The notes under the pieces are model-generated. The model did not search any database, had not been told where the DNA came from, and saw nothing but the letters and a program-made list of their open reading frames with translations. Of a DNA stretch of 12,074 bases, positions 6,646-12,074 are shown piece by piece. Both the position numbers and the translations under genes were made by a program. The stretch covers positions 1 to 12,074 of the forward strand of contig JAURMY010000116.1 of NCBI GenBank assembly GCA_030830465.1, written 5' to 3'. Position 1 is the first letter of the stretch, and each line of letters opens with the position of its first letter. Source of the DNA: Alphaproteobacteria bacterium (GTDB lineage: Bacteria; Pseudomonadota; Alphaproteobacteria; Rhodobacterales; Rhodobacteraceae).

Positions 6646-6725
6646 GCTGATTGCAACGACCGGTACGACCGGCGCGCAAATGCGTTTGGCGGCGTAACAA
6701 CCGGCGTCATAGGGAGGAACCAACA

Positions 6726-8015
6726 ATGTCTCGTTATTCACAATCTTTATGGACCCGGCGCCGCGTGCTGGGTGCCAGCGCCGCGGCCCTTGCCGCCCCG
6801 GCGATCATGCCCCGCCGCGCCTGGGGTGCCGGCAATGAAATCCGAGTCGGCTGGGTCAGCCCGACAACCGGGCCGATCGCCGGTTTCGGTTCGGCAGACG
6901 ACTATGTGATGAGCCAGTTGGAGCCGGTCTTTGCCCAGGGCATCGATGTCGGCGGCACCCATTACGACATCAAGATGATCCGCAAGGACAGCCAGTCAAA
7001 CCCGAATCGCGCCGCTGAGGTCGCCTCGGAACTGATTCTGAAGGACGAGGTGCATCTGATGTTGTCCTCCTCCTCGGCGGACACCGTGAACCCGGTCACC
7101 GACCAGTGCGAACTGAACGAGGTGCCCAGCGTTTCCGCCGACACGCCCTGGGATGCGTTCTTTTTTGGCCGCGGCGGCAACCCGGCCAAGGGCTTTGACT
7201 GGACCTATCACTTTTTCTGGGGCGGCCAGCAGGTCGTCAACAGCTACACCGCCCTGTGGGAGCAACTGGACACCAACCGCAAGGTCGGCCTGATGCTGTC
7301 AAACGACAGCGACGGTGTGGCCATGTCCAACCCGGAACATGGTTTTGCCGCGCAGTTGAAATCGCACGGGCTGGAGGTCGTCGATCTGGGTCTGTTTGAA
7401 CCGCTGTCGGATGACTATTCCGCGCAGATCGCAAAGCTGAAAGACGCCAATGTTGACCTTATCACCGGCATTTTCCTGCCGCCGGACTGGACAACATTCT
7501 GGGTTCAGGCCCAGCAGGCAGGCTTCCGCCCCAAAGCGGCCACCATCGCCAAGGCACTGTTGTTCCCAAGCTCGGTTGAAGCCATCGGCCCGACCGCCGC
7601 CGGCCTGTCCACCGAAATCTGGTGGTCACCGGGACACCCGTTCAAATCTTCGATCAACGGCATGACATCCAACGAATTTGCCGCCAAATTCTCGGCGGAA
7701 ACCGGCCGCCAGTGGGTTCAGCCCATGGGCTTCAAACATGGGCTTGTCGAAGTGGCGATGGATGTTCTGAAACGCGCAACCGACCCGACCGACCCGGGCG
7801 CTTTGATCGAATCGATCAAGACCACCAACATGAACACAATCGTCGGGCCGATCAACTTTGCCACCGGACCGGTGCCGAACGTTTCGCCGACCCCGGTTGT
7901 GGGCGGTCAGTGGCAGAAGGGTTCGACCTATCCGTTCGATCTGTCGATCAACGAAAACAAATACGCCCCCGAAATTCCGGTGCAAGCGCCGTTCCAGGCC
8001 TTGCAGTATTCCTAG
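6726..8015 (+). CDS. Tat-exported ABC transporter substrate-binding protein (LivK-like, Peripla_BP_6 type)
   Basis: 429 residues. The N-terminus carries a twin-arginine signal: TRRRVLG at 10-16, a hydrophobic alanine-rich stretch, and likely cleavage near AWGA at 32-35. The mature protein opens with EIRVGWVSPTTGPIAGFGSAD, the ligand-binding opening of branched-chain-type periplasmic receptors, and later shows VGLMLSNDSDGVAMS and LITGIFLPPDW, the hinge and second-lobe strands. It should capture the substrate in the periplasm and deliver it to LivHMGF, encoded divergently 175 bases away. Family length is usually 370-430. The start is fixed by AGGGAGGA at 6711-6718. Export in folded form by Tat is uncommon for this class and may mean cofactor-, metal- or ligand-assisted folding. 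The ligand is unknown; catabolic neighbours suggest an aromatic or related carboxylate. Confidence 0.9.
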   Translation: MSRYSQSLWTRRRVLGASAAALAAPAIMPRRAWGAGNEIRVGWVSPTTGPIAGFGSADDYVMSQLEPVFAQGIDVGGTHYDIKMIRKDSQSNPNRAAEVASELILKDEVHLMLSSSSADTVNPVTDQCELNEVPSVSADTPWDAFFFGRGGNPAKGFDWTYHFFWGGQQVVNSYTALWEQLDTNRKVGLMLSNDSDGVAMSNPEHGFAAQLKSHGLEVVDLGLFEPLSDDYSAQIAKLKDANVDLITGIFLPPDWTTFWVQAQQAGFRPKAATIAKALLFPSSVEAIGPTAAGLSTEIWWSPGHPFKSSINGMTSNEFAAKFSAETGRQWVQPMGFKHGLVEVAMDVLKRATDPTDPGALIESIKTTNMNTIVGPINFATGPVPNVSPTPVVGGQWQKGSTYPFDLSINENKYAPEIPVQAPFQALQYS

Positions 8016-8034
8016 GGCCCAACGCGACACTCAG

Positions 8035-8063
8035 GGGCCCGGCACAAATGGCCGGGCCCTTTT
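8035..8063 (+). terminator. Strong intrinsic terminator after the binding-protein gene
   Basis: GGGCCCGGC (8035-8043) and GCCGGGCCC (8051-8059) pair perfectly over nine bases around a seven-base loop and are followed by TTTT. It lies 20 bases after the stop codon at 8015. It should isolate the binding-protein transcript from the aldehyde dehydrogenase gene. Confidence 0.85.
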
Positions 8064-8116
8064 GCGTTGAACGACAGGGCAGATTTTCCGGCAATTTCCC
8101 GCGCGGCAAAATATCC

Positions 8117-8147
8117 TTAACAGACCGCCGCCCATCCGGCTTAAGAT
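8117..8147 (+). promoter_or_regulatory. Possible promoter of the aldehyde dehydrogenase gene
   Basis: TTAACA (8117-8122, five of six -35 bases) is followed 19 bases later by TAAGAT (8142-8147, four of six -10 bases). The spacing is long, so this is only a candidate. A promoter is expected here because a strong terminator precedes it. The AT-rich shared element is not clearly present; AAAATATCC at 8108-8116 is at most a remnant. Confidence 0.3.
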
Positions 8148-8204
8148 GAGGCATAGCACGCGCGCCCGAATGACGGCCCGTCGCCAAACCGGAGTTTTCA
8201 CATC

Positions 8205-9650
8205 ATGCTGACTGAATTTCTGATCAATGGGCGCAATGTTGCGGCGGAATCCGGGGCCACGTTCAAACGGCTTGACCCCGTTACCGGCGATGTCGCCACC
8301 GAGGCGGCTGCCGCCTCTGTTGCCGATGCGCTGAAGGCGGTCGCCGCGGCCCAGGCCGCGTTCGGCGCCTGGGCGGCCGTGGCCCCCTCGGCCCGGCGCG
8401 CGCTGTTGAACAAGGCCGCCGACATCATGGACAGCAAGACCAAGGATTTCATCGCGGCGGGCACCGCTGAAACCGGAGCGACCGGTCCCTGGATCGGCTT
8501 TAATGTCATGATGGCCGCCGGCATGATCCGCGAGGCAGCCGCCATGGTGACCCAGATCACCGGCGAGATCATCCCGGCCAACAAACCCGGCACACTGGCA
8601 ATGGCCATGCCGCGCCCCAAAGGCGTGTGCCTTGGCATCGCGCCCTGGAACGCGCCGGTCATTCTGGCGACACGGGCGGTGGCCATGCCGCTGGCCTGCG
8701 GCAACACGGTTGTGTTGAAGTCGTCCGAGTTTTGCCCCCGACTGCACCGCATCATCGCCGATTGCTTTACCGAGGCGGGTCTGCCCGCCGGTGTTCTGAA
8801 CGTGATTTCCAACGCCCCGAAAGATGCCGCCGCGGTGGTCGAGGCGCTGATCAAAGCGCCCGAGGTCAAGCATGTGAACTTTACCGGCTCGACCACTGTC
8901 GGGCGGATCATCGGCCGTCTGGCCGGTGAAAACCTGAAACCCGCCCTGCTGGAACTGGGCGGCAAGGCCCCGCTGATCGTGCTGGACGACGCCGATATTG
9001 ACGCCGCCGTCAACGCGGCCGTGTTCGGCTGTTTCATGAATCAGGGTCAGATCTGCATGTCCACCGAGCGGATGATCGTGGACGAAAAGGTCGCCGATGA
9101 GTTTGCCGCGAAGCTGGCCGCGCGGGCCGCCGCCCTGCCCGCCGGAAACCCGCGCGAACAGGTGGTTCTGGGTGGTCTGGCGACCCCAGGTGCGGGCGAG
9201 AAAATGGACGGGCTGATCGCCGATGCCAAAGCCAAAGGCGCGAAAATTCTGGCAGGCGGCAATCGCAAAGGCGCTGTTCAGGAAGCGACCGTGTTGGATG
9301 GTGTCACCCCCCAGATGCGCATCTATCAGGAAGAAAGCTTTGGCCCGGTCAAACCGATCATCCGGGTCAATGGCGATGATGCCGCCGTAAGAGTCGCCAA
9401 TGACACCGAATACGGCCTGTCCGCAGCCGTCTTCAGCCGCGACATCCGCCGCGCCATGGCGATTGCCGAACGGATCGAAAGCGGGATTTGCCATATCAAC
9501 GGCCCGACGGTTTCGGACGAACCGCAAATGCCCTTCGGCGGCGTGAAAGCCTCGGGCTATGGCCGTTTCGGCGGCAAGGCGGCGATTGCCGAATTCACCA
9601 ATCTGCGCTGGATTACGGTGGAAGACCCGGATCAGCACTATCCGTTCTGA
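8205..9650 (+). CDS. NAD(P)-dependent aldehyde dehydrogenase, vanillin/salicylaldehyde dehydrogenase-like
   Basis: 481 residues, full length for the superfamily. Active-site residues are visible: Asn149 in IAPWNAP, Glu250 in LELGGKAP and the catalytic Cys284 in NQGQICMSTER. The nucleotide-binding region includes GNTVVLKSSEFCP and NFTGSTTVG, and the C-terminal region ESFGPV and PFGGVKASGYGRFGG. The ending FTNLRWITVEDPDQHYPF is typical of the branch containing vanillin and salicylaldehyde dehydrogenases, so an aromatic aldehyde is the likeliest substrate, converted to the carboxylic acid. ATG 8205 follows a GGAG with a 10-base gap. The gene stands between a strong terminator and a 332-base gap, so it may be monocistronic. 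A 535-codon open frame on the opposite strand is only its shadow. Confidence 0.92.
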   Translation: MLTEFLINGRNVAAESGATFKRLDPVTGDVATEAAAASVADALKAVAAAQAAFGAWAAVAPSARRALLNKAADIMDSKTKDFIAAGTAETGATGPWIGFNVMMAAGMIREAAAMVTQITGEIIPANKPGTLAMAMPRPKGVCLGIAPWNAPVILATRAVAMPLACGNTVVLKSSEFCPRLHRIIADCFTEAGLPAGVLNVISNAPKDAAAVVEALIKAPEVKHVNFTGSTTVGRIIGRLAGENLKPALLELGGKAPLIVLDDADIDAAVNAAVFGCFMNQGQICMSTERMIVDEKVADEFAAKLAARAAALPAGNPREQVVLGGLATPGAGEKMDGLIADAKAKGAKILAGGNRKGAVQEATVLDGVTPQMRIYQEESFGPVKPIIRVNGDDAAVRVANDTEYGLSAAVFSRDIRRAMAIAERIESGICHINGPTVSDEPQMPFGGVKASGYGRFGGKAAIAEFTNLRWITVEDPDQHYPF

Positions 9651-9817
9651 CCGGGGGCCTGTTCTGTCTGCGGTTTCTGCCGGCGGGGTGACTGTTGTTC
9701 AGCCTACCGGCTTGGGGCAACGCTGGACGCTGGGATATGTCTGGTGCGGATCACCTTGAGGCCGCACCGGGCGCGCCATTTTTTCATGCCGGATACTCCC
9801 CAGACGGGCGCCCTTGC

Positions 9818-9842
9818 AAAAAATGTATTTTTTGTCGACAAA
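9818..9842 (+). promoter_or_regulatory. AT-rich shared element copy 4 with FadR-like dyad
   Basis: AAAAAATGTATTTTTT (9818-9833) is a palindrome except for its central pair. It runs into TTTGTCGACAAA (9831-9842), a perfect 12-bp palindrome fitting the TnGTnnACnA half-site pattern reported for FadR-subfamily GntR proteins. It is 140-165 bases upstream of the FAH-family ATG, so the transcript would have a long leader. This is the best operator candidate in the window for the local GntR regulator. Confidence 0.5.
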
Positions 9843-9854
9843 TCAATTTGGCTC

Positions 9855-9862
9855 GTCTAGAC
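9855..9862. promoter_or_regulatory. Second small dyad near copy 4
   Basis: GTCTAGAC is a perfect 8-bp palindrome in the context TCGTCTAGACAA. It is centred 22 bases from the TTTGTCGACAAA dyad, about two helical turns. The shared GTC and GAC arms suggest a second binding site for the same dimeric protein. Confidence 0.3.
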
Positions 9863-9982
9863 AAAATTGAACGCTTGGCGGTCAGACAAAGGCCAATGGC
9901 CCATGCGGCGGTTCCGGGAAACGTGCTGTCGGACCGGGCGACAGGCAAAAGTTTCGGTGATTTTAGAAAGAAAGGTCCAATC

Positions 9983-10843
9983 ATGAAAGTAGTACGGTTT
10001 TCCAAGGGCGGCGGCACTGTCGAAAACGGCGTTCTAACCGGCGACAAGGTCGTTCCCATCAGCGCCCTTGTGCCCGATGCGCCCGCCAGCATGAAGGCCG
10101 TTATCGCAGCCTGGGACAAGATCGCACCGAAACTTGCGGGGGCTGCAACCTCTGGCGCTGCGCTGAAACTTTCCGACGTTAAACTGGCAGCGCCGGTTGA
10201 TGCGCCCGAAAAGATGATGGCGATCGGCCTGAACTATACCGACCATATCGAAGAAGCCCGCGGCGCGGGCGTGGTCGCCCCCAAGGATCAGATCTGGTTT
10301 GAAAAGGCCAGCAGTTGCATCAACGGACCCTATGACGACGTGCAAGCGCCCAAAGTGTGCCAGGCGCTGGACTACGAAGTGGAACTGGTGGCCGTGATCG
10401 GCAAAGGCGGGCGTCACATTTCCCGCGCCGATGCGCCCAAGGCCGTGTTCGGCTATGCCGTTGGCAACGATGTCAGTGCGCGCGACTGGCAATTGCGCAC
10501 AACGCAATGGGTGCTGGGCAAATCCTTTGACACCCATGGTCCCTTCGGGCCGGCGATCACCACCGCCGACGAAATCGGCGATCCGCACCGGCTGGCCATC
10601 AAGTGCTTTGTCAACGGCGACCTGCGCCAGAATTCGAACACCAAATTCCTGCTGTTCAACATCTGGGACCAGATCGAGGAGCTGTCCAAGGTGATGACCC
10701 TGCGCCCCGGCGACGTGATCTTCACCGGAACCCCCGGCGGCGTTGGCATGGCCACCAAAAACTACCTGAAACCGGGCGACAAGGTGCGCTGCGAAATCGA
10801 GGAACTGGGCGCGATCGAAAACACCATCGTCGCCGAGGCCTGA
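9983..10843 (+). CDS. Fumarylacetoacetate hydrolase (FAH) family protein
   Basis: 286 residues. After a small N-terminal domain (1-70) the FAH fold begins with MMAIGLNYTDHIEE (78-91). The divalent-metal ligands fit the family pattern: Glu132 and Glu134 in LDYEVELVAVIGK, and Asp163 in GNDVSARDWQ. The fold closes with GDVIFTGTPGGVG. Members cleave or rearrange 2,4-diketo acids: fumarylpyruvate or acylpyruvate hydrolases, 2-hydroxyhepta-2,4-diene-1,7-dioate isomerases, oxaloacetate decarboxylases or tautomerases. The GST gene 65 bases downstream favours a maleyl/fumaryl-pyruvate or -acetoacetate type step, by analogy with gentisate and homogentisate routes. The start ATG 9983 has AGAAAGG upstream and the normal MKVVRF opening; the open frame back to 9695 is not coding in appearance. 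Confidence 0.9.
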   Translation: MKVVRFSKGGGTVENGVLTGDKVVPISALVPDAPASMKAVIAAWDKIAPKLAGAATSGAALKLSDVKLAAPVDAPEKMMAIGLNYTDHIEEARGAGVVAPKDQIWFEKASSCINGPYDDVQAPKVCQALDYEVELVAVIGKGGRHISRADAPKAVFGYAVGNDVSARDWQLRTTQWVLGKSFDTHGPFGPAITTADEIGDPHRLAIKCFVNGDLRQNSNTKFLLFNIWDQIEELSKVMTLRPGDVIFTGTPGGVGMATKNYLKPGDKVRCEIEELGAIENTIVAEA

Positions 10844-10851
10844 AACTCAGG

Positions 10852-10878
10852 TCCGGCGGGCGGCAAACCCCCGCCGGA
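10852..10878 (+). terminator. GC-rich intercistronic hairpin between the FAH-family and GST genes
   Basis: TCCGGCGGG (10852-10860) and CCCGCCGGA (10870-10878) form a perfect nine-base stem with a nine-base loop, directly after the stop at 10843. No T-run follows, so it is more likely a partial terminator, a Rho-related site or an mRNA-stabilising structure than a full intrinsic terminator. It could lower GST expression relative to the hydrolase. Confidence 0.4.
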
Positions 10879-10908
10879 TCGCTTCCAAACCCCCATGGAT
10901 GTGCCGCG

Positions 10909-11535
10909 ATGAAACTTTTTTACGCCAACAACACCTGTGCCATCGGCATCCGTGTGATCCTTGAGGAAATCGGCGCGAAATATCAGGCATTGCCGATCAA
11001 TTTCGCCGCCAAGGAACAGTTTTCACCGGAATTCCGTGCCGTCAATCCAAAGGGCAAGGTTCCGGCGCTGGTGCGCGACGACGGTTCGGTTCTGACGGAA
11101 TATCAGGCCATTGCCTTTTGGCTGGCGCGGCAGAACCCCAGGGCGGGGCTTGTGCCAACAGAACCCGAGGCTGAAATCCGGCTGATGGAGGTTCTCGATT
11201 ACATCGTCGGGTCGGTCCACATGCGGGGCTTTACCTTTGTTCTGGTGCCGATGAAATTCACCCCCAGCCTCGCCGGGCAGGACGATATGCGCGCCTATGG
11301 CCTTGACCAGATCAAAATCGGCTTTGGGAATCTTGCCGAAACCATGGGCGACAAGCCCTGGTTGCTGGAACACTATTCCATCGCGGATACCGCACTGTTT
11401 TACCTCACCTTATGGGCCGTGAACAAAGGCATCCCGATGCCGGACAGAATCGCCGCGCATTATAACCGGATGCTGGAACGCCCCGCCGTGCAACGCGCGC
11501 TGGCCGGTGAAGGCATGGTCGCCAAGACGGCCTGA
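10909..11535 (+). CDS. Glutathione S-transferase family protein, beta-class-like
   Basis: 208 residues. The N-terminal thioredoxin-like domain spans 1-78 (MKLFYANNTCAIGIRVILEE), with Cys10 at the position of the beta-class catalytic cysteine, the cis-proline loop VNPKGKVPAL and a glutathione-binding-type LTEYQAIAFWLA. The C-terminal helical domain contains KPWLLEHYSIADTALF, the usual N-capping and hydrophobic-staple region of GSTs. Located between two FAH-family genes, it may isomerise a maleyl intermediate (maleylpyruvate or maleylacetoacetate isomerase type) or conjugate or deglutathionylate an aromatic intermediate. Neither can be told from the motifs. ATG 10909 is chosen because the protein starts exactly at the thioredoxin strand; the ribosome binding site is poor, so coupling to the upstream gene is likely. 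Confidence 0.87.
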   Translation: MKLFYANNTCAIGIRVILEEIGAKYQALPINFAAKEQFSPEFRAVNPKGKVPALVRDDGSVLTEYQAIAFWLARQNPRAGLVPTEPEAEIRLMEVLDYIVGSVHMRGFTFVLVPMKFTPSLAGQDDMRAYGLDQIKIGFGNLAETMGDKPWLLEHYSIADTALFYLTLWAVNKGIPMPDRIAAHYNRMLERPAVQRALAGEGMVAKTA

Positions 11536-11577
11536 CCGGACAATTTCACCTGTCTGTGGTCACGATCCCTGCCGTAG

Positions 11578-11600
11578 AAAAAATATATTTCTTGTTGACG
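11578..11600 (+). promoter_or_regulatory. AT-rich shared element, copy 5 (upstream of second FAH-family gene)
   Basis: AAAAAATATATTTCTT (11578-11593) is a palindrome with one mismatched pair, followed by TTGTTGACG, which contains a good -35 box, TTGACG (11595-11600). The -10 region is not obvious (CAATCT after 17 bases). The element ends 44 bases before the ATG. Here it sits upstream of the -35 box, unlike copy 2, which is downstream of the -10 box. Confidence 0.45.
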
Positions 11601-11644
11601 GATGGACCAATTCGCCGCAATCTGACCGCTGAGGAGTCCCCGAC

Positions 11645-12074
11645 ATGCGCTTTGTTTCCTATGAATTGAACGGCGAAACCGGCCTTGCGGTCGAAACGCC
11701 GGACGGCTACCGGGGCATGTTGGCCGACAAGCCGGACTATCCCGGCGGTCTGGATGATCTGGTGCGCAAGGGCGGCACCGCGCTGCAAGATGCCGCCGGG
11801 GTTCTGGCCAATGGTCAGCCGGTCGATCTGAACAAGGTGCATTATCTGCCACCGTTCAGGGCGGCCTCCAAATATATCTGTGTCGGGCTCAACTATCGCG
11901 CCCATACCGCCGAAGGCCCGTTTGAACAGCCGGATTATCCGACCCTGTTCGCCCGCTTTCCGTCCTCTCTGATCGGGCATAACGCACCGATCCTGCGGCC
12001 CGCGCAATCCATTCAGCGGCTTTGCTTGGAGTTTGTGCCATTGGTTGTTCGTGTCACGCGTTACGCGTCACGCG
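11645..12074 (+). CDS. FAH-family protein, 3'-truncated or interrupted
   Basis: The frame is open from ATG 11645 (GAGGAG at 11631-11636) to the window edge, 143 codons. Residues 1-124 look like an FAH-family N-terminus: a small lead domain, KYICVGLNYRAHTAE at 76-90, then YPTLFARFPSSLIGHNAPILRP. The next segment should hold the Glu-x-Glu metal motif (as in LDYEVELVAVIGK of the first FAH-family gene). Instead, from about residue 125 (base 12017) it reads RLCLEFVPLVVRVTRYASR, with no family resemblance in this or the other two frames. Genuine coding sequence therefore probably stops near 12016. Its own promoter-like region makes it a separate transcription unit from the GST gene. Being a second FAH paralogue, it may act on another intermediate of the pathway. 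Confidence 0.75.
   Translation, partial: MRFVSYELNGETGLAVETPDGYRGMLADKPDYPGGLDDLVRKGGTALQDAAGVLANGQPVDLNKVHYLPPFRAASKYICVGLNYRAHTAEGPFEQPDYPTLFARFPSSLIGHNAPILRPAQSIQRLCLEFVPLVVRVTRYASR
12054..12074 (+). repeat. Heptanucleotide tandem repeat at the window edge
   Basis: Three consecutive 7-bp units, TCACGCG, TTACGCG and TCACGCG, fill exactly the last 21 bases and may continue beyond the window. The middle unit differs by one base. The repeat lies in the stretch that does not match the FAH-family frame. Confidence 0.7.

Larger units (their letters stand above)
9651..9982. other. Intergenic region upstream of the first FAH-family gene
   Basis: 332 bases without a convincing gene. The left part has an imperfect hairpin, GGTGCGG (9743-9749) with CCGCACC (9762-9768), and a T-run ten bases later at 9779-9784, perhaps a weak terminator for the dehydrogenase. 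The centre is an AT-rich island (9814-9870) with the shared element and two dyads. From about 9870 to 9970 the DNA is GC-rich leader with no clear structure. An AGAAAGG ribosome binding site precedes the ATG at 9983. Confidence 0.5.

Noticed and set aside
8031..9638. 535-codon open frame on the minus strand, longer than the gene opposite
   Set aside because: It lies antisense to the aldehyde dehydrogenase, whose catalytic motifs are intact. The frame is rich in Gly, Arg and His, as expected for a shadow in GC-rich DNA, and has no recognisable domain.
9743..9784. Intrinsic terminator for the aldehyde dehydrogenase
   Set aside because: The stem is seven bases with a 12-base loop, and the T-run starts ten bases after it, so I do not list it as a terminator on its own.
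9695..9982. N-terminal extension of the first FAH-family gene
   Set aside because: The extra 96 residues cover the AT-rich regulatory island and have no FAH similarity; ATG 9983 has a ribosome binding site and the normal N-terminus.
12017..12043. Insertion-sequence terminal repeat beginning GGCTTTGC
   Set aside because: The first bases resemble ends of some insertion sequences, but the following bases do not continue the match, no partner repeat is in the window and no transposase is readable.
1..12074. CRISPR arrays, tRNA or rRNA genes, complete transposons
   Set aside because: No regularly spaced direct repeats, no cloverleaf-like or rRNA-like segments and no transposase or integrase frames were seen.

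Overview
The window looks like a piece of a GC-rich alphaproteobacterial chromosome, most like a Rhodobacterales (marine roseobacter-type) genome. This is inferred from codon use and GC content, the Mrp antiporter fragment, the branched-chain-type (HAAT) ABC transporter with a Tat-exported binding protein, and the AT-rich promoter islands. No rRNA, tRNA, CRISPR array or complete mobile element is visible.

Layout. Bases 1-258 hold the last codons of one gene and the first ~74 codons of a cation/proton antiporter subunit D gene, which stops abruptly at a junction. From the junction to about 392, on the minus strand, lies the start of an unrelated secreted protein, also cut at the junction. Leftward genes then run from 6550 down to 621: livG, livF, livH and livM (a tightly packed transporter operon), a GntR/FCD regulator, and an acyl-CoA-dehydrogenase-fold flavin monooxygenase followed by its flavin reductase. 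Rightward from 6726 are the Tat-exported substrate-binding protein, a strong terminator, an aromatic-type aldehyde dehydrogenase, a fumarylacetoacetate hydrolase (FAH) family enzyme, a beta-class-like glutathione S-transferase, and a second FAH-family gene that loses homology near 12016 and runs off the window. The last 21 bases are three copies of a 7-bp tandem repeat.

The genes make sense as one uptake-and-catabolism locus. The ABC importer brings in a small carboxylate, probably aromatic; the two-component monooxygenase hydroxylates it; the aldehyde dehydrogenase oxidises an aldehyde intermediate; and the GST/FAH pair resembles the isomerase/hydrolase pair that finishes gentisate- or homogentisate-type routes. 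No ring-cleavage dioxygenase is inside the window, so the substrate is not determined.

The most interesting non-coding signal is an AT-rich, partly palindromic element (core close to ATATATTTTTTGT). It occurs upstream of five transcription units, each time in the same orientation relative to the gene downstream. Next to it are dyads of the kind GntR/FCD proteins bind, such as TTTGTCGACAAA. This points to a single local regulon, plausibly run by the GntR gene in the cluster, and it would also include the truncated secreted-protein gene at the left edge.
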